Assembly: GCA_963771015.1 (NCBI GenBank) | Contig: CAVYRN010000002.1 | Span: forward strand, 62,001 to 126,000 | Reading direction: 5' to 3' | From: CAVSJJ01 sp963771015 | GTDB lineage: Bacteria > Actinomycetota > Actinomycetes > Actinomycetales > Dermatophilaceae | Length of the DNA: 64,000 nucleotides | Shown: piece after piece, positions 1 through 8,397 of the stretch | How the letters are laid out: every line of letters starts with the position of its first letter | Numbering within the stretch: position 1 is the first letter of the stretch | Notes under the pieces: model-generated | What the model was told of the DNA's origin: nothing | The model's database searches: none | The model's input: the letters and a program-made list of their open reading frames with translations, nothing else | Translations under genes and position numbers: made by a program

Positions 1-4
1 GACG

Positions 5-364
5 GTGTACGAAAGCACCGTCACCGCCGTGGGGGAGCTCATGCCGACGATGGTCGCCGAGGGCGTCATCATCCTCTTCGGCCAGGACGCCCCCGAAGAG
101 CTGCACGACTTCGCAGTCCTGCACGAGCCCACCCTGGTCGGGGACGCCCCGGCACCAGGGGACACCATCACCATCGGTGAGCAGAGCTGGACCGTTCTCG
201 CCGTGGGTGAAGTGGTGAAGGACAACCTGCTGAACCTCGGTCACCTCGACCTCAAGGCCAACGGCGAGACCACGGCCGCACTGCCCGGTGATGTCTGCGT
301 CACGAGCGGGCCGGTGGAGGTCCCCGCCATCGGAGATGTTGTCCGCATCCTGCGCCGCCAGTAG
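5..364 (+). CDS. PTS glucitol/sorbitol-type transporter subunit IIA (5' edge at window border)
   Basis: Cytoplasmic phosphocarrier of a sugar-alcohol phosphotransferase system; it takes phosphate from HPr and hands it to the IIB/IIC membrane parts. The protein is about 119 residues, the normal size of the family (E. coli SrlB is about 123). The stretch FGQDAPEELHDFAVLHEP matches the family core and His40 sits where the phosphorylated histidine is expected. The frame is open to the window edge; the bases there fit ATG-ACG-GTG-TAC, so the real start is probably just outside and this GTG is only the first start visible. IIB and IIC should lie upstream. HPr and enzyme I lie a few kb downstream, so the relay is clustered. 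The true substrate is unknown. Confidence 0.9.
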   Translation: MYESTVTAVGELMPTMVAEGVIILFGQDAPEELHDFAVLHEPTLVGDAPAPGDTITIGEQSWTVLAVGEVVKDNLLNLGHLDLKANGETTAALPGDVCVTSGPVEVPAIGDVVRILRRQ

Positions 365-523
365 CTCGGCAGCCACCCACCGCAGGTGCGGCCGGCCCCC
401 ACCCCCACCGCAGTTGACGACCTACGACGACCGAGCCCGCCATCCCGAAGCTCCAGGTTTCGGTCTCCCCGCGGGCGGAATCCCTCGACGTACCGGCATG
501 ATCCGAAGGAGATTCGAAACCAC

Positions 524-1849
524 ATGAGTTACCGAGAACGCCTGACGGCACGAGCCAACGAGCTCAACCGTCCGCTGCGGGTCGCGCTGGTCGGTGCCGG
601 CCAGATGGGTACCGGGATGGCCGCACAGATCCTGCGCATGCCGGGCACCGCCCTGTCCGCCGTCGTCGACATCGACGTGTCCCGCGCGGAGACCGCGCTT
701 GTCCAGGCCGGCGGTGAAACACCGTCCGCCTTCACGTCGATCGACCAAGCGGCACGCATCGTCGACCAGGGCGGATCCGTGGCCCTCGGCGGCATCGACG
801 AGATCGCCGCGCTGCCGGTCGACATCATCGTCGAGGCGACGGGGGTCCCGGAGGTCGGGGCCCGAGTGGCCATCCCCGCTCTGGCGAACGGCATCCACTA
901 CGCCACGCTCAACGTCGAGAGCGATGTCACGGCCGGCCTCTACTACGCCTACCTCGGCGAGCAGTCGAGCGCGCTCTACTCGGTCTGCCGGGGCGACGAG
1001 CCGGTCGAGACCAAGATTCTCGTCGACTTCGCCAGAGACCTCGGCTTCGACATCGTCGCCGCGGGGAAGGGCAAGAACAACCCGTTCGAGGCCTACAAGA
1101 CCCCCGCGGACCTCGTCGAGGAGGCCACTCGCAAGAAGATGAACCCGCAGATGCTCTGCGAGTTCGTCGACGGGTCCAAGGCCATGATCGAGATGGCGTC
1201 GCTCGCGAACACGACCGGCCTCGAGGTGAGCGTGCGGGGTATGCACGGTCCGGCGTCGACGGTTCCGACGCTGCACCAGACCTTCTCGCTCCAGAGCGAG
1301 GGCGGCGTCCTCGACCGCCGGGGCGTCGTCGACTACTGCACCGGGCCGGTCGCGCCCGGCGTGTTCGTCGTCGTTCGCCACGAGGACCCGTACATCAACC
1401 ACGAGATGAACTACCTCCTCATGGGTGACGGGCCGAACTACGCCTTCTACCGTCCCTACCACCTCGCCAGCATCGAGGCACCGCTGACCGTCTACGAGAT
1501 GGTGCTCGACGGCCGGCCGAGCCTCACGTCCGAACACTGGACCGCCGAGGTCGGCGCGATGACCAAACGGCCGATCAGGGCCGGCGAGGTCCTCGACGGG
1601 GTCGGCGGGTTCATGGTGCGCGGCCACATCGACAAGGCCGACGACTTCGCCCGCGACAACCTCGTGCCACTCGGCATCCTCAACAAGGCCCGGATCACCC
1701 GTGACCTGCCGGTCGACCACTTCATCACGTATGACGATGTCGAGCTCGACGAGGACGCCACGATCTTCAAGCTCCGCCACTACCACGAGGCGCTGAGCCG
1801 TGGCGAGGCGGTCCCCGACGCGGTCGAGCTGACCCGGCTCCTCGGCTAG
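524..1849 (+). CDS. NAD(P)-dependent oxidoreductase with C-terminal SAF domain
   Basis: Predicted cytoplasmic dehydrogenase of about 441 residues. A Rossmann fold opens the protein (VALVGAGQMGTGMA near residues 21-34) and resembles homoserine-dehydrogenase-like enzymes. The C-terminal third (from about residue 330, AEVGAMTKRPIRAGEVLDG) has the look of a SAF domain, as in altronate dehydratases and FlgA-like proteins. ATG 524 was chosen because GAAGGAGA lies 12 bases upstream; the frame is open further upstream but without family similarity. It follows the PTS IIA gene on the same strand, so it plausibly oxidises the imported sugar alcohol or its phosphate, but the substrate cannot be read from sequence. 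A strong hairpin follows the stop. Confidence 0.85.
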   Translation: MSYRERLTARANELNRPLRVALVGAGQMGTGMAAQILRMPGTALSAVVDIDVSRAETALVQAGGETPSAFTSIDQAARIVDQGGSVALGGIDEIAALPVDIIVEATGVPEVGARVAIPALANGIHYATLNVESDVTAGLYYAYLGEQSSALYSVCRGDEPVETKILVDFARDLGFDIVAAGKGKNNPFEAYKTPADLVEEATRKKMNPQMLCEFVDGSKAMIEMASLANTTGLEVSVRGMHGPASTVPTLHQTFSLQSEGGVLDRRGVVDYCTGPVAPGVFVVVRHEDPYINHEMNYLLMGDGPNYAFYRPYHLASIEAPLTVYEMVLDGRPSLTSEHWTAEVGAMTKRPIRAGEVLDGVGGFMVRGHIDKADDFARDNLVPLGILNKARITRDLPVDHFITYDDVELDEDATIFKLRHYHEALSRGEAVPDAVELTRLLG

Positions 1850-1855
1850 AACACA

Positions 1856-1892
1856 CCTGACGGGCCCGGCCTGAGGTGCCGGGCCCGTCAGG
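1856..1892. terminator. Bidirectional terminator hairpin
   Basis: A perfect 15-bp stem (1856-1870 against 1878-1892) with a 7-base loop lies between two converging genes, the SAF oxidoreductase and ptsH. There is no clear U-tract, which is common for GC-rich actinobacterial terminators. It probably ends transcription from both sides. Confidence 0.8.
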
Positions 1893-1902
1893 CCACACTC
1901 AG

Positions 1903-2166
1903 TCAGACGTCAGGGTTCTGCAGCATCGCGACGAGGTCGTCCAGCACCGCCTCGGCGCCCTCCCCCTCGGCGTGCAGCACAACCTCGTCGCCCTGCGCGA
2001 CGTTGAGAGTGATGACGCTGACCATGCTCCGTCCGTCGACCGGAGGTTGGCCTTGTTTGGAGATCATCACCGGGACTCCCGACTTGATCACGGCCTTGAC
2101 GAAGGCCGCCGCCGGACGGGCGTGCAGGCCGACGGGCGAGGCGATGGTGGCGGTGCGGTCCGGCAT
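1903..2166 (-). CDS. ptsH: HPr phosphocarrier protein
   Basis: Small (87 residues) cytoplasmic phosphocarrier between enzyme I and the sugar-specific IIA proteins. The active-site motif SPVGLHARPAA puts the phosphorylated histidine at residue 15, the classical position. The region GRSMVSV around residues 45-51 has a serine where HPr kinase acts in Firmicutes, though actinobacteria generally lack that kinase. The gene is transcribed away from the E1 alpha gene, with a 143-bp divergent promoter region between them. Enzyme I lies about 3.5 kb away at the end of the dehydrogenase operon, so the two general PTS proteins are close but on opposite strands. Confidence 0.95.
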   Translation of the reverse strand: MPDRTATIASPVGLHARPAAAFVKAVIKSGVPVMISKQGQPPVDGRSMVSVITLNVAQGDEVVLHAEGEGAEAVLDDLVAMLQNPDV

Positions 2167-2261
2167 AGGAATCCTCCGAGTCTCGGCGAGCTGGTAGGGA
2201 CGTTGGTGTCAGAGATTCCCACCTGGGACGGCTCTGGACAACTCTCTCACCCGTTCTTATC

Positions 2262-2297
2262 ATTGAACATACGTGACGATCTGTGAACAATTGTGAA
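2262..2297. promoter_or_regulatory. Candidate operator in the ptsH / E1 alpha divergent promoter
   Basis: The divergent spacer contains an AT-rich island unlike its surroundings: TGAACA at 2264-2269 is repeated 20 bases on at 2284-2289, and the second copy runs into the palindrome ACAATTGT (2287-2294). DeoR/SorC-type sugar repressors bind AT-rich repeats of this style. No regulator gene is visible next to it, so the binding protein is unknown. The ribosome binding site of the E1 alpha gene (GGAG, 2300-2304) follows at once. Confidence 0.4.
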
Positions 2298-2309
2298 TAG
2301 GAGGTCTAG

Positions 2310-3326
2310 ATGTCGTCCGATGTGGGACCTGACGTCCAGACGCTGAGCCAGTCCAAGGAGCGCGCCACCTGGGCGTTGCTGACCATGTGGCGGATCCGCC
2401 GCTTCGAAGAGGCCGTCGACGACCTGTTCGCCCGCGGCATGATGCACGGCACCATGCACCTGTCGATCGGTGAGGAGGCCAGCGCCACCGGCGCCTGTGC
2501 CGCCCTGCGACCCGACGACGCCGTCGGCTCGACCCACCGTGGACACGGGCACTCCATCGCGAAGGGCGCAGATCTGACCCGGATGATGGCCGAGCTCCTG
2601 GCGAAGGACACCGGCTACTGCCGTGGCCGGGGGGGCTCGATGCACATCGCCGACGTCGCCACGGGCAACCTCGGAGCCAACGGGATCGTCGCCGGCGGCA
2701 TCCCCATCGCGGTCGGGGCAGCGCTCGCCTTCCAGCTGCGCCGCGAGGAGAAGGTGGTGCTCAGCTTCTTCGGTGACGGCGCGATGAACGAGGGCGCGTT
2801 CCACGAGGCCGCGAACCTTGCCGCCATCTGGCTGCTGCCCGTCGTCTTCGTCTGCGAGAACAACCAGTACGGCATGAGCTTCAGCACCGAGAACGCCTTC
2901 GCCATCCGCCACCTGAGCGAACGCGCGGCTGCCTACGGCATCCCGGGTGTCACGGTCGACGGCAACGACGTCGACGCCGTCTACCAGGCGACCACCGAGG
3001 CCGTCGAGAAGGCGCGGCGCGGCGAGGGACCCACGTTCATCGAGGCGCTGACCTACCGCTACAAGGGCCACTCCAAGTCGGACAAGAACCTCTACCGCAC
3101 CAAGGAGGAGATCACCGAGTGGCGCACCGAACACGACCCGCTGGAGCACTTCGAGAAGCGCGTCGTCGAGACGGGCGTGCTCACCGACGACGAGGTGGCG
3201 GAGGTCCGCGCCAGCGCGCAGGCGGATGTGCGTGCGGCCGTCCAACAGGCCATGACACAGCCCGACGCAGATCCTTCCGACCTCCTGGGCAGCGTGTTCG
3301 CCACCACCGAAGGAGACCGGCGATGA
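2310..3326 (+). CDS. 2-oxoacid dehydrogenase E1 component, alpha subunit (pyruvate/acetoin dehydrogenase type)
   Basis: Alpha subunit of a thiamine-diphosphate-dependent E1 that decarboxylates a 2-oxoacid, or cleaves acetoin, and passes the acyl group to the lipoyl arm of E2. It is 338 residues, normal for AcoA/PdhA-type alpha chains. The ThDP motif starts at GDGAMNEG (about residue 155) and ends at CENNQYG (about 185). The N-terminal RRFEEAV and HLSIGEEA segments are family signatures. ATG 2310 has GGAG six bases upstream. The stop overlaps the start of the beta gene in an ATGA arrangement, so the two are translationally coupled. Acetoin or pyruvate cannot be told apart from sequence alone. 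Confidence 0.9.
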   Translation: MSSDVGPDVQTLSQSKERATWALLTMWRIRRFEEAVDDLFARGMMHGTMHLSIGEEASATGACAALRPDDAVGSTHRGHGHSIAKGADLTRMMAELLAKDTGYCRGRGGSMHIADVATGNLGANGIVAGGIPIAVGAALAFQLRREEKVVLSFFGDGAMNEGAFHEAANLAAIWLLPVVFVCENNQYGMSFSTENAFAIRHLSERAAAYGIPGVTVDGNDVDAVYQATTEAVEKARRGEGPTFIEALTYRYKGHSKSDKNLYRTKEEITEWRTEHDPLEHFEKRVVETGVLTDDEVAEVRASAQADVRAAVQQAMTQPDADPSDLLGSVFATTEGDRR

Positions 3327-4327
3327 CCGAGACCGCGACCACCGAGCGCATCATCACGTATGCCGAGGCCCTTCGCGAGGCGATGGCCGAGGCGATGACC
3401 GCGGACGAGAGGGTCTTCCTCTTCGGCGAGGACGTCGGGATCTACGGGGGTGCGTTCGGCGTCTCCGGAGACCTCTTCCAGCGCTTCGGCGCCCAACGGG
3501 TCCGTGACACGCCCATCAGCGAGCTGGGCATCGTCGGTGCTGCCGTCGGCGCCGCGCTGTCCGGGATGCGCCCCATCGTCGAGATCCAGTTCTCCGACTT
3601 CACGGCCCAGGCGATGGACCAGATCGTCAACCAGGCGGCGAAGATCCACTTCATGCTCGGAGGCGCGGCCAACGTCCCCATGGTGCTGCGGACCCCGCTC
3701 GGCTCCGGGACCGGCGCCGCGGCTCAGCACTCGCAGAGCCCCGAGGCGTGGTTCGCCCACGTGCCGGGCCTGAAGGTTGTCATGCCCGCGACGCCGGCCG
3801 ACGCCAAGGGGCTGCTCCTCGCCGCGATCGACGACCCCAACCCGGTGATCTTCCTCGAGCACAAGCTCCTGTACCGGGAGAGCGGCCCCGTCCCGGAGGG
3901 GGCCTACCGCGTGCCGCTCGGCACCTGCGCGGTCCGTCGTGAGGGCACGGACCTCACGATCATCGCGACGGGCGTCGAGGTCTCGCGGTCGGTGGCTGCC
4001 GCGCAGACCCTCGCCGAGGGGGGCATCTCCGCCACCGTGATCGACGTCCGCACCCTCACGCCTCTGGACGCCGAGCCGATGCTCGACTCGGTCCGCCGTA
4101 CCGGCCGAGTCCTTCTCGTCCAGGAAGCGCCCAAGCAAGGGGGTTTCATGGCCGAGATCTCCTCACGCATCACGGAGTCGGACGCGCTCTACTACCTGCT
4201 GGCCCCCATCCGGCGGCTGTGCGGGCTCGACGTCCCCATCCCCTACGCACCCCAGCTCGAGCGTTCCGTGGTCCCGCAGGTCGAGGACATCGTCGACGCT
4301 GCACGCCAGCTCGTGGAGGCCCGATGA
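3323..4327 (+). CDS. 2-oxoacid dehydrogenase E1 component, beta subunit
   Basis: Beta chain of the E1 heterotetramer, 334 residues. It carries the transketolase-type pyrimidine-binding half (GEDVGIYGGAFGVSGDL near residue 35, then the glutamate in ISELGIVGAA that activates ThDP) and the C-terminal transketolase domain (TLIIATG-like TDLTIIATGVEVSRS). ATG 3323 was chosen over earlier in-frame starts because it overlaps the alpha stop by four bases, has AGGAG upstream and begins with the family's ITYAEALREAM. The gene in turn overlaps the E2 gene by ATGA. The run alpha-beta-E2 without an E3 gene suggests that a lipoamide dehydrogenase encoded elsewhere is shared. Confidence 0.92.
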   Translation: MTETATTERIITYAEALREAMAEAMTADERVFLFGEDVGIYGGAFGVSGDLFQRFGAQRVRDTPISELGIVGAAVGAALSGMRPIVEIQFSDFTAQAMDQIVNQAAKIHFMLGGAANVPMVLRTPLGSGTGAAAQHSQSPEAWFAHVPGLKVVMPATPADAKGLLLAAIDDPNPVIFLEHKLLYRESGPVPEGAYRVPLGTCAVRREGTDLTIIATGVEVSRSVAAAQTLAEGGISATVIDVRTLTPLDAEPMLDSVRRTGRVLLVQEAPKQGGFMAEISSRITESDALYYLLAPIRRLCGLDVPIPYAPQLERSVVPQVEDIVDAARQLVEAR

Positions 4328-5637
4328 GCAACCTCGTCGCGGTCCGCATGCCCAAGATGTCGATGACGATGACCGAGGGCGAGGTGACCACCTGGCATCT
4401 CGAGCCCGGCGCGGTCGTCGAGGCCGGCGAGGTCGTCTGCGACGTCATGACCGACAAGGTCGAGATGGAGGTTGAGTCCCCCGTGGCCGGGGTCCTCGAG
4501 CGCATCGACGCCGAGCCCGGCGCCGTCGTTCCGGTCGGTGAGCCCATCGCGTGGATCTCCAGCGAGGACACCGACGCCCTCGCGGGACTCTTCGACGACC
4601 CGGTGGCCGCCGAACCGGAGCCGTCGGGTCAGCCCGCTGTTGAGACCGCCCCCGCTGTTGAGACCGCCCCCGCTGTTGAGACCGCCCCCGCTGTCGAGAC
4701 CGCCCCCGCGGTTGAGGCCGCCCCGGCCCCGCCGCCCACCCCGGCCGGTCCTCGCGCGGCAGTTCCCGTCGCTCGCCGTCTCGCGAAAGAGCTCGGGGTG
4801 GACATCGACTCGGTGCCCGCCTCCGGGCCCGCCGGGCTCGTCCTGCCCGAGGACGTCACCGCCAAGGCCAACTCACTCGCGGCGCCCCCGGGACGGCCCT
4901 CGGTCCAGCAACCGACCGCCACGACGATGCCCTCGGGCGCTCCGGCCCCCGCCGCCGCCGCGCCGTTGCAGACCGCGACGGCCCGCCGTCGCGGTGTGGT
5001 GCGCAGGCTCACGGCCGAGCGCATGTCCGAGAGCGCCCTCGTCCCCCAGTTCACGGTATGGCGTGAGCTCGACCTGGAGCGGATGAAGGCGGTGCGCGGG
5101 CAGGTGTCCTGGACCAGCGTCCTCCTCCGGGCCTACGCCAGGGCGCTGCGCTCCACCGAGGTGCTGCTCGGCACCTGGAGCGGCGACCAGGTGACTCCGG
5201 CGGACGACGTGACGGTGGCGCTGGCCGTGGACACCCCGGCCGGGCTCATCGCTCCCGTGTTCACCGCGCCGGACCTCGTCAGTCTCGAGGAGCTCGACCG
5301 AGAGGTCCGGGAGGTCGCAGCGGCGGCTCGCGGCGGCAAGATCGACTCGGCCCACCTGGTGGCCGCCAGGGCGACATTGTCGAACCTCGGAGGTCTGGGG
5401 GTGGACCGGTTCCAGGCTCTGCTCACTCCCCCCCAGGCCAGTGCCTTGTCGCTCGGCTCGATCCGCACCCGGCCGGTCGCCGTGCCTGGCGGCCTCGGTG
5501 TCGCACTCACCGTGGAGGCCGGTCTGACCGTCGACCATCGGGTGGCCGACGGCGCGGACGCCGCCCGGCTCCTCCAGGTGATCGACGGCCTGCTCACCGA
5601 CCCTGCCAGCCTCCTCGCGCCGGGGGTTGTGCGGTGA
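4324..5637 (+). CDS. Dihydrolipoamide acyltransferase (E2 component)
   Basis: Core acyltransferase of the complex, 437 residues. Domains in order: one lipoyl domain (residues 1-80, lipoylated Lys45 in MTDKVEME), a repetitive Pro/Ala linker, a peripheral subunit-binding domain (about 135-175, VARRLAKELGVDIDSV) and the catalytic domain (about 225-437) with the active-site motif DHRVADG near the end. The linker carries five near-identical six-residue units AVETAP. Start and stop both overlap their neighbours (ATGA before, GTGA after), so E1 alpha, E1 beta, E2 and enzyme I form one coupled operon. The substrate is as uncertain as for E1. Confidence 0.9.
   Translation: MSNLVAVRMPKMSMTMTEGEVTTWHLEPGAVVEAGEVVCDVMTDKVEMEVESPVAGVLERIDAEPGAVVPVGEPIAWISSEDTDALAGLFDDPVAAEPEPSGQPAVETAPAVETAPAVETAPAVETAPAVEAAPAPPPTPAGPRAAVPVARRLAKELGVDIDSVPASGPAGLVLPEDVTAKANSLAAPPGRPSVQQPTATTMPSGAPAPAAAAPLQTATARRRGVVRRLTAERMSESALVPQFTVWRELDLERMKAVRGQVSWTSVLLRAYARALRSTEVLLGTWSGDQVTPADDVTVALAVDTPAGLIAPVFTAPDLVSLEELDREVREVAAAARGGKIDSAHLVAARATLSNLGGLGVDRFQALLTPPQASALSLGSIRTRPVAVPGGLGVALTVEAGLTVDHRVADGADAARLLQVIDGLLTDPASLLAPGVVR
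4633..4722 (+). repeat. 18-bp tandem repeat in the E2 linker
   Basis: Five in-frame 18-bp units, the first three identical and the last two with a few changes. They encode the flexible AVETAP linker between the lipoyl and subunit-binding domains. Units of this kind expand and shrink easily; linker length can vary without loss of function. Confidence 0.85.
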
Positions 5638-7322
5638 CCCGTCTGGTCGGCGTCGGCGTCGGGTCCGGCCGGGTGGTCGGGCGGGTCGCACGGTATGTCG
5701 AGGCCGGGCCGAGCCCGGCGTTGGACCCGGCGCCGGAGCATCTCGAGGAGGAGGCCGCCCGCGTGGCCCCGGCGTTCCTCGCCGTCGCCGAGCAGATCGA
5801 GGCGCGCGCCGAGCAGGCACCGGCCGAGGCCCGGGACATCCTCGAGGCCACGGCCATGATGGCCTACGACCCGACGTTCCACAGCCGCTGCTCGGAGCTC
5901 GTCCGCGCGCGACGCATCTCGGCCTCCCGGGCCGTCATGCTCGTCAGCGAGCAGATCGCGGACCAGTTCCGAGCGGCGGGCGACTACATGGCCGCCCGCA
6001 CGACCGACCTGGCGGACCTGGCCCTGCGGGTCATCGCCCACCTCGACGGGCTCGCCCCCCCAGGCCTTCCCGAGCCGGGGCATCCCCACGTCCTGGTCGC
6101 CCGCGACCTCGCTCCGGTCGACACCAGCGTCCTGGACCTGACCCAGGTGCTCGCGATCGTCATCGAGGAGGGGGGCCCGACGGGGCATACCGCGATCATC
6201 GCCCGCTCTCTGGGGCTGCCCGCCGTCGTGGCCTGTCCTGGTGCGCTCGAGCTCGAGGACGGCGACCTCATCGCGGTTGACGCCGACGCGGGGTCCGTGA
6301 CGACCGACCTGCCCGCCGACACCGTCGAGTCCGTTCCGCAGATCCACTCGGTCCAGCCCCTCCCCCCGGGGCCCCACGCGCTGCAGGACGGGCACCCCGT
6401 GACGTTGGGAGCCAACGTCGGCGACGTGGCCAGCGCTCACCGCGCCCAGGAGCTCTCCATCCCTGGCAGCGGCCTCTTCCGCACCGAGCTGCTGTTCCTG
6501 TCGCGGCCCCTGGAGCCCACTCTCGCTGAGCAGACCACGCTCTACCGTGACGTGTTCGCCGCGTTCCCGCAGGGCAAGGTCGTCGCCCGGACCCTCGACG
6601 CCGGGGCCGACAAGCCCCTGCCGTTCCTCGACCTCGGCGAGGAGGAGAACCCGGCCCTCGGGGTGCGGGGGCTGCGCGTGGGGGTTCAGCAGCCCGAGAC
6701 GCTGCAGCGTCAGCTGGCGGCCTTCGCCGAGGCGGCCGGAGCGACCGACGCCGAGGTCTGGGTGATGGCGCCGATGGTCGCTACCCCCGACGAGGCCAAG
6801 TGGTTCGTCGAGCAGGGTCGCGCGGCCGGGCTGACCACCCTGGGTGCGATGATCGAGCTGCCCTCCGCAGCACTCCTCGCTGCCGAGATCCTCGCGGAGG
6901 TCGACTTCGTCTCGATCGGCACGAACGACCTCACGCAGTACACCATGGGGGCCGACCGGGTGAGCGGCAAGCTCGCGGCGCTCAATACGCCCTGGCAGCC
7001 GGCGGTCCTTCGGCTGGTGGGGATGGTCGGCGCCGCCGGCGCCGCCGCCGACAAGTCCGTCGGGGTCTGCGGGGAGGCAGCCGCCGACCCGGTCCTGGCG
7101 TGCGTCCTGGTCGGCCTCGGTGTGACCAGCCTGTCCGCCGACCCACGCGCTCTCGTCGCGGTTCACGACAGGCTCACCCGCGTGGACATCGCGACGTGTC
7201 GCGCCATGGCCGACGCCGCCTGCGCGGCCCCGTCGGCCGACGCCGCTCGGGAGGCCGCCACCCGGATCATCAGTGCGGCAGGGACTGCAGCGTCAGGAGG
7301 AGGTGACCACACGTCCGACTAG
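5634..7322 (+). CDS. ptsI: Phosphoenolpyruvate-protein phosphotransferase (PTS enzyme I)
   Basis: First enzyme of the phosphotransferase system: it autophosphorylates on histidine from PEP and phosphorylates HPr. At 562 residues it is close to the usual 570. The phosphohistidine motif GGPTGHTAIIAR places the active His at residue 185; the PEP-binding barrel follows with SGLFRTELLFL, the FVSIGTNDLTQYTM signature and the catalytic cysteine in GVCGEAAADP near residue 478. GTG 5634 overlaps the E2 stop (GTGA). Placing ptsI at the end of a 2-oxoacid dehydrogenase operon is unusual: PEP is the donor and pyruvate the product of this enzyme, and pyruvate is a candidate substrate of the neighbouring complex. 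Confidence 0.95.
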   Translation: MTRLVGVGVGSGRVVGRVARYVEAGPSPALDPAPEHLEEEAARVAPAFLAVAEQIEARAEQAPAEARDILEATAMMAYDPTFHSRCSELVRARRISASRAVMLVSEQIADQFRAAGDYMAARTTDLADLALRVIAHLDGLAPPGLPEPGHPHVLVARDLAPVDTSVLDLTQVLAIVIEEGGPTGHTAIIARSLGLPAVVACPGALELEDGDLIAVDADAGSVTTDLPADTVESVPQIHSVQPLPPGPHALQDGHPVTLGANVGDVASAHRAQELSIPGSGLFRTELLFLSRPLEPTLAEQTTLYRDVFAAFPQGKVVARTLDAGADKPLPFLDLGEEENPALGVRGLRVGVQQPETLQRQLAAFAEAAGATDAEVWVMAPMVATPDEAKWFVEQGRAAGLTTLGAMIELPSAALLAAEILAEVDFVSIGTNDLTQYTMGADRVSGKLAALNTPWQPAVLRLVGMVGAAGAAADKSVGVCGEAAADPVLACVLVGLGVTSLSADPRALVAVHDRLTRVDIATCRAMADAACAAPSADAAREAATRIISAAGTAASGGGDHTSD

Positions 7323-7332
7323 ACTCCGCACC

Positions 7333-8067
7333 GTGCACCTGCCCCCCCGCCGCGCTGATGAGCCGCCGCCCCCCGCGGACACAGCGCTGGTGCTGCTGGC
7401 CGCAGGCAGCAGCAGCCGTGCCCGCACCGACACCAACAAGGTGCTCCTCCCGCTCGTCGGGCGGCGGGTGGTCACCTGGACCCTCGACTGGACCCAGCGC
7501 GTGGTCGACATCGCGGTCACCGTCGTGGTGGGTCGCGACAGCGAGCTGCCCGCGATCCGGTCGGTCGTCCATCGGGAGTCCCCGCACCGCGGCGTCGAGT
7601 TCGTACCCGGCGGGCTCACCCGGCACGGGTCGGAGTACGCCGCGCTGTGCCACCTGCGGTCGCGCATCGAGGACGGGACCATCGCCGTCGTCGTCATCCA
7701 CGACTCGGCCCGCCCGTTGGCCGCACCTCGGCTGTTCGAGGATGTCATCGAAGGTGCCCGCACCTATGGTGCGGCCCTCCCGGCCCTCGTCCAGCACAGT
7801 CTGGTCCGCGAGGATGGCCGGATCCCTGAGGAAGCCCTCGTCACGGTACAGACGCCGCAGGCCTTCCGTGCTCGGGAGCTGCTCGCGGCCTACGACCGCG
7901 CCGATCGCTCGGGGTTCGACGGTACCGATACCGCCGCGTGTTTCGAGCGATACGGGAAGGGGCGGGTCCGGGCGATCCCGGGGGACCCGAGAAACCTCAA
8001 GATCACCTTCCCGGAGGATCTGTTCCTCGCCGAGCGACTCCTCGCCCGGGCGCACTGGAGCCTGTAG
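7333..8067 (+). CDS. IspD-family cytidylyltransferase
   Basis: Predicted nucleotidyltransferase of 244 residues in the family of 2-C-methyl-D-erythritol-4-phosphate cytidylyltransferase and the ribitol-phosphate cytidylyltransferases. The CTP-binding loop reads LVLLAAGSSSRA with NK where PK is usual; VIHDSARPL, VTVQTPQAFR and the C-terminal GDPRNLKITFPEDL match the family. GTG 7333 is ten bases after the ptsI stop. All catalytic blocks look intact, unlike the second IspD-like gene about 1 kb further on. It may be the cell's IspD, or it may serve the sugar-alcohol pathway by making a CDP-alditol; the sequence does not decide between them. Confidence 0.75.
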   Translation: MHLPPRRADEPPPPADTALVLLAAGSSSRARTDTNKVLLPLVGRRVVTWTLDWTQRVVDIAVTVVVGRDSELPAIRSVVHRESPHRGVEFVPGGLTRHGSEYAALCHLRSRIEDGTIAVVVIHDSARPLAAPRLFEDVIEGARTYGAALPALVQHSLVREDGRIPEEALVTVQTPQAFRARELLAAYDRADRSGFDGTDTAACFERYGKGRVRAIPGDPRNLKITFPEDLFLAERLLARAHWSL

Positions 8068-8086
8068 CCAACCAAGGAGGCCGTCG

Positions 8087-8395
8087 ATGTCAGCCGAGTT
8101 CACCGACCTCATGTGCGCCGAGTGCGGCCACCGCACCGAGCACGAGCTGCGCTATGTCGGTCGGCTCCTGGAACGCACCCGCTGCTGCGAGTGCGGGCAC
8201 GAGGTCGAGCACAACGTCGACCTGCCTCACGACTACGCCCAGGACCTCAAGCAGCGGGTGACGAGCAAGCCGGCCCGGCTCCTGCGCCATGCCTCCGACG
8301 ACCCGTGGCACTTCGTCCTGCGCCTACCGATCCAGATCGTCCGCCAGCCCGTGAAGTTCGCGAGGGAGTTCTGGGAGGTCTTCCGAAATCGGTGA
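8087..8395 (+). CDS. Small zinc-ribbon protein of unknown function
   Basis: A 102-residue protein. Two CxxC knuckles (CAECGH near residue 8 and CCECGH near residue 34) form a likely zinc ribbon in the N-terminal half. The basic C-terminal half, RLPIQIVRQPVKFAREFWE, could form an amphipathic helix. A strong AAGGAGG lies just ahead of the ATG. It follows the IspD-like gene by 19 bases and probably shares its transcript; it converges on the broken IspD-like gene with two bases between stops. I do not recognise a characterised family. A nucleic-acid or protein-binding role is only a guess from the fold. Confidence 0.7.
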   Translation: MSAEFTDLMCAECGHRTEHELRYVGRLLERTRCCECGHEVEHNVDLPHDYAQDLKQRVTSKPARLLRHASDDPWHFVLRLPIQIVRQPVKFAREFWEVFRNR

Positions 8396-8397
8396 CC

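Noticed and set aside
422..1786. Long minus-strand open frame across the SAF oxidoreductase
   Set aside because: Low-complexity Asp/Val/Arg translation, no ribosome site, and the plus-strand gene explains the codon bias.
4324..7322. An E3 (lipoamide dehydrogenase) gene hidden in the dehydrogenase operon
   Set aside because: No GxGxxG plus CxxxxC flavoprotein signature exists in any frame of the cluster; E3 must be encoded elsewhere.
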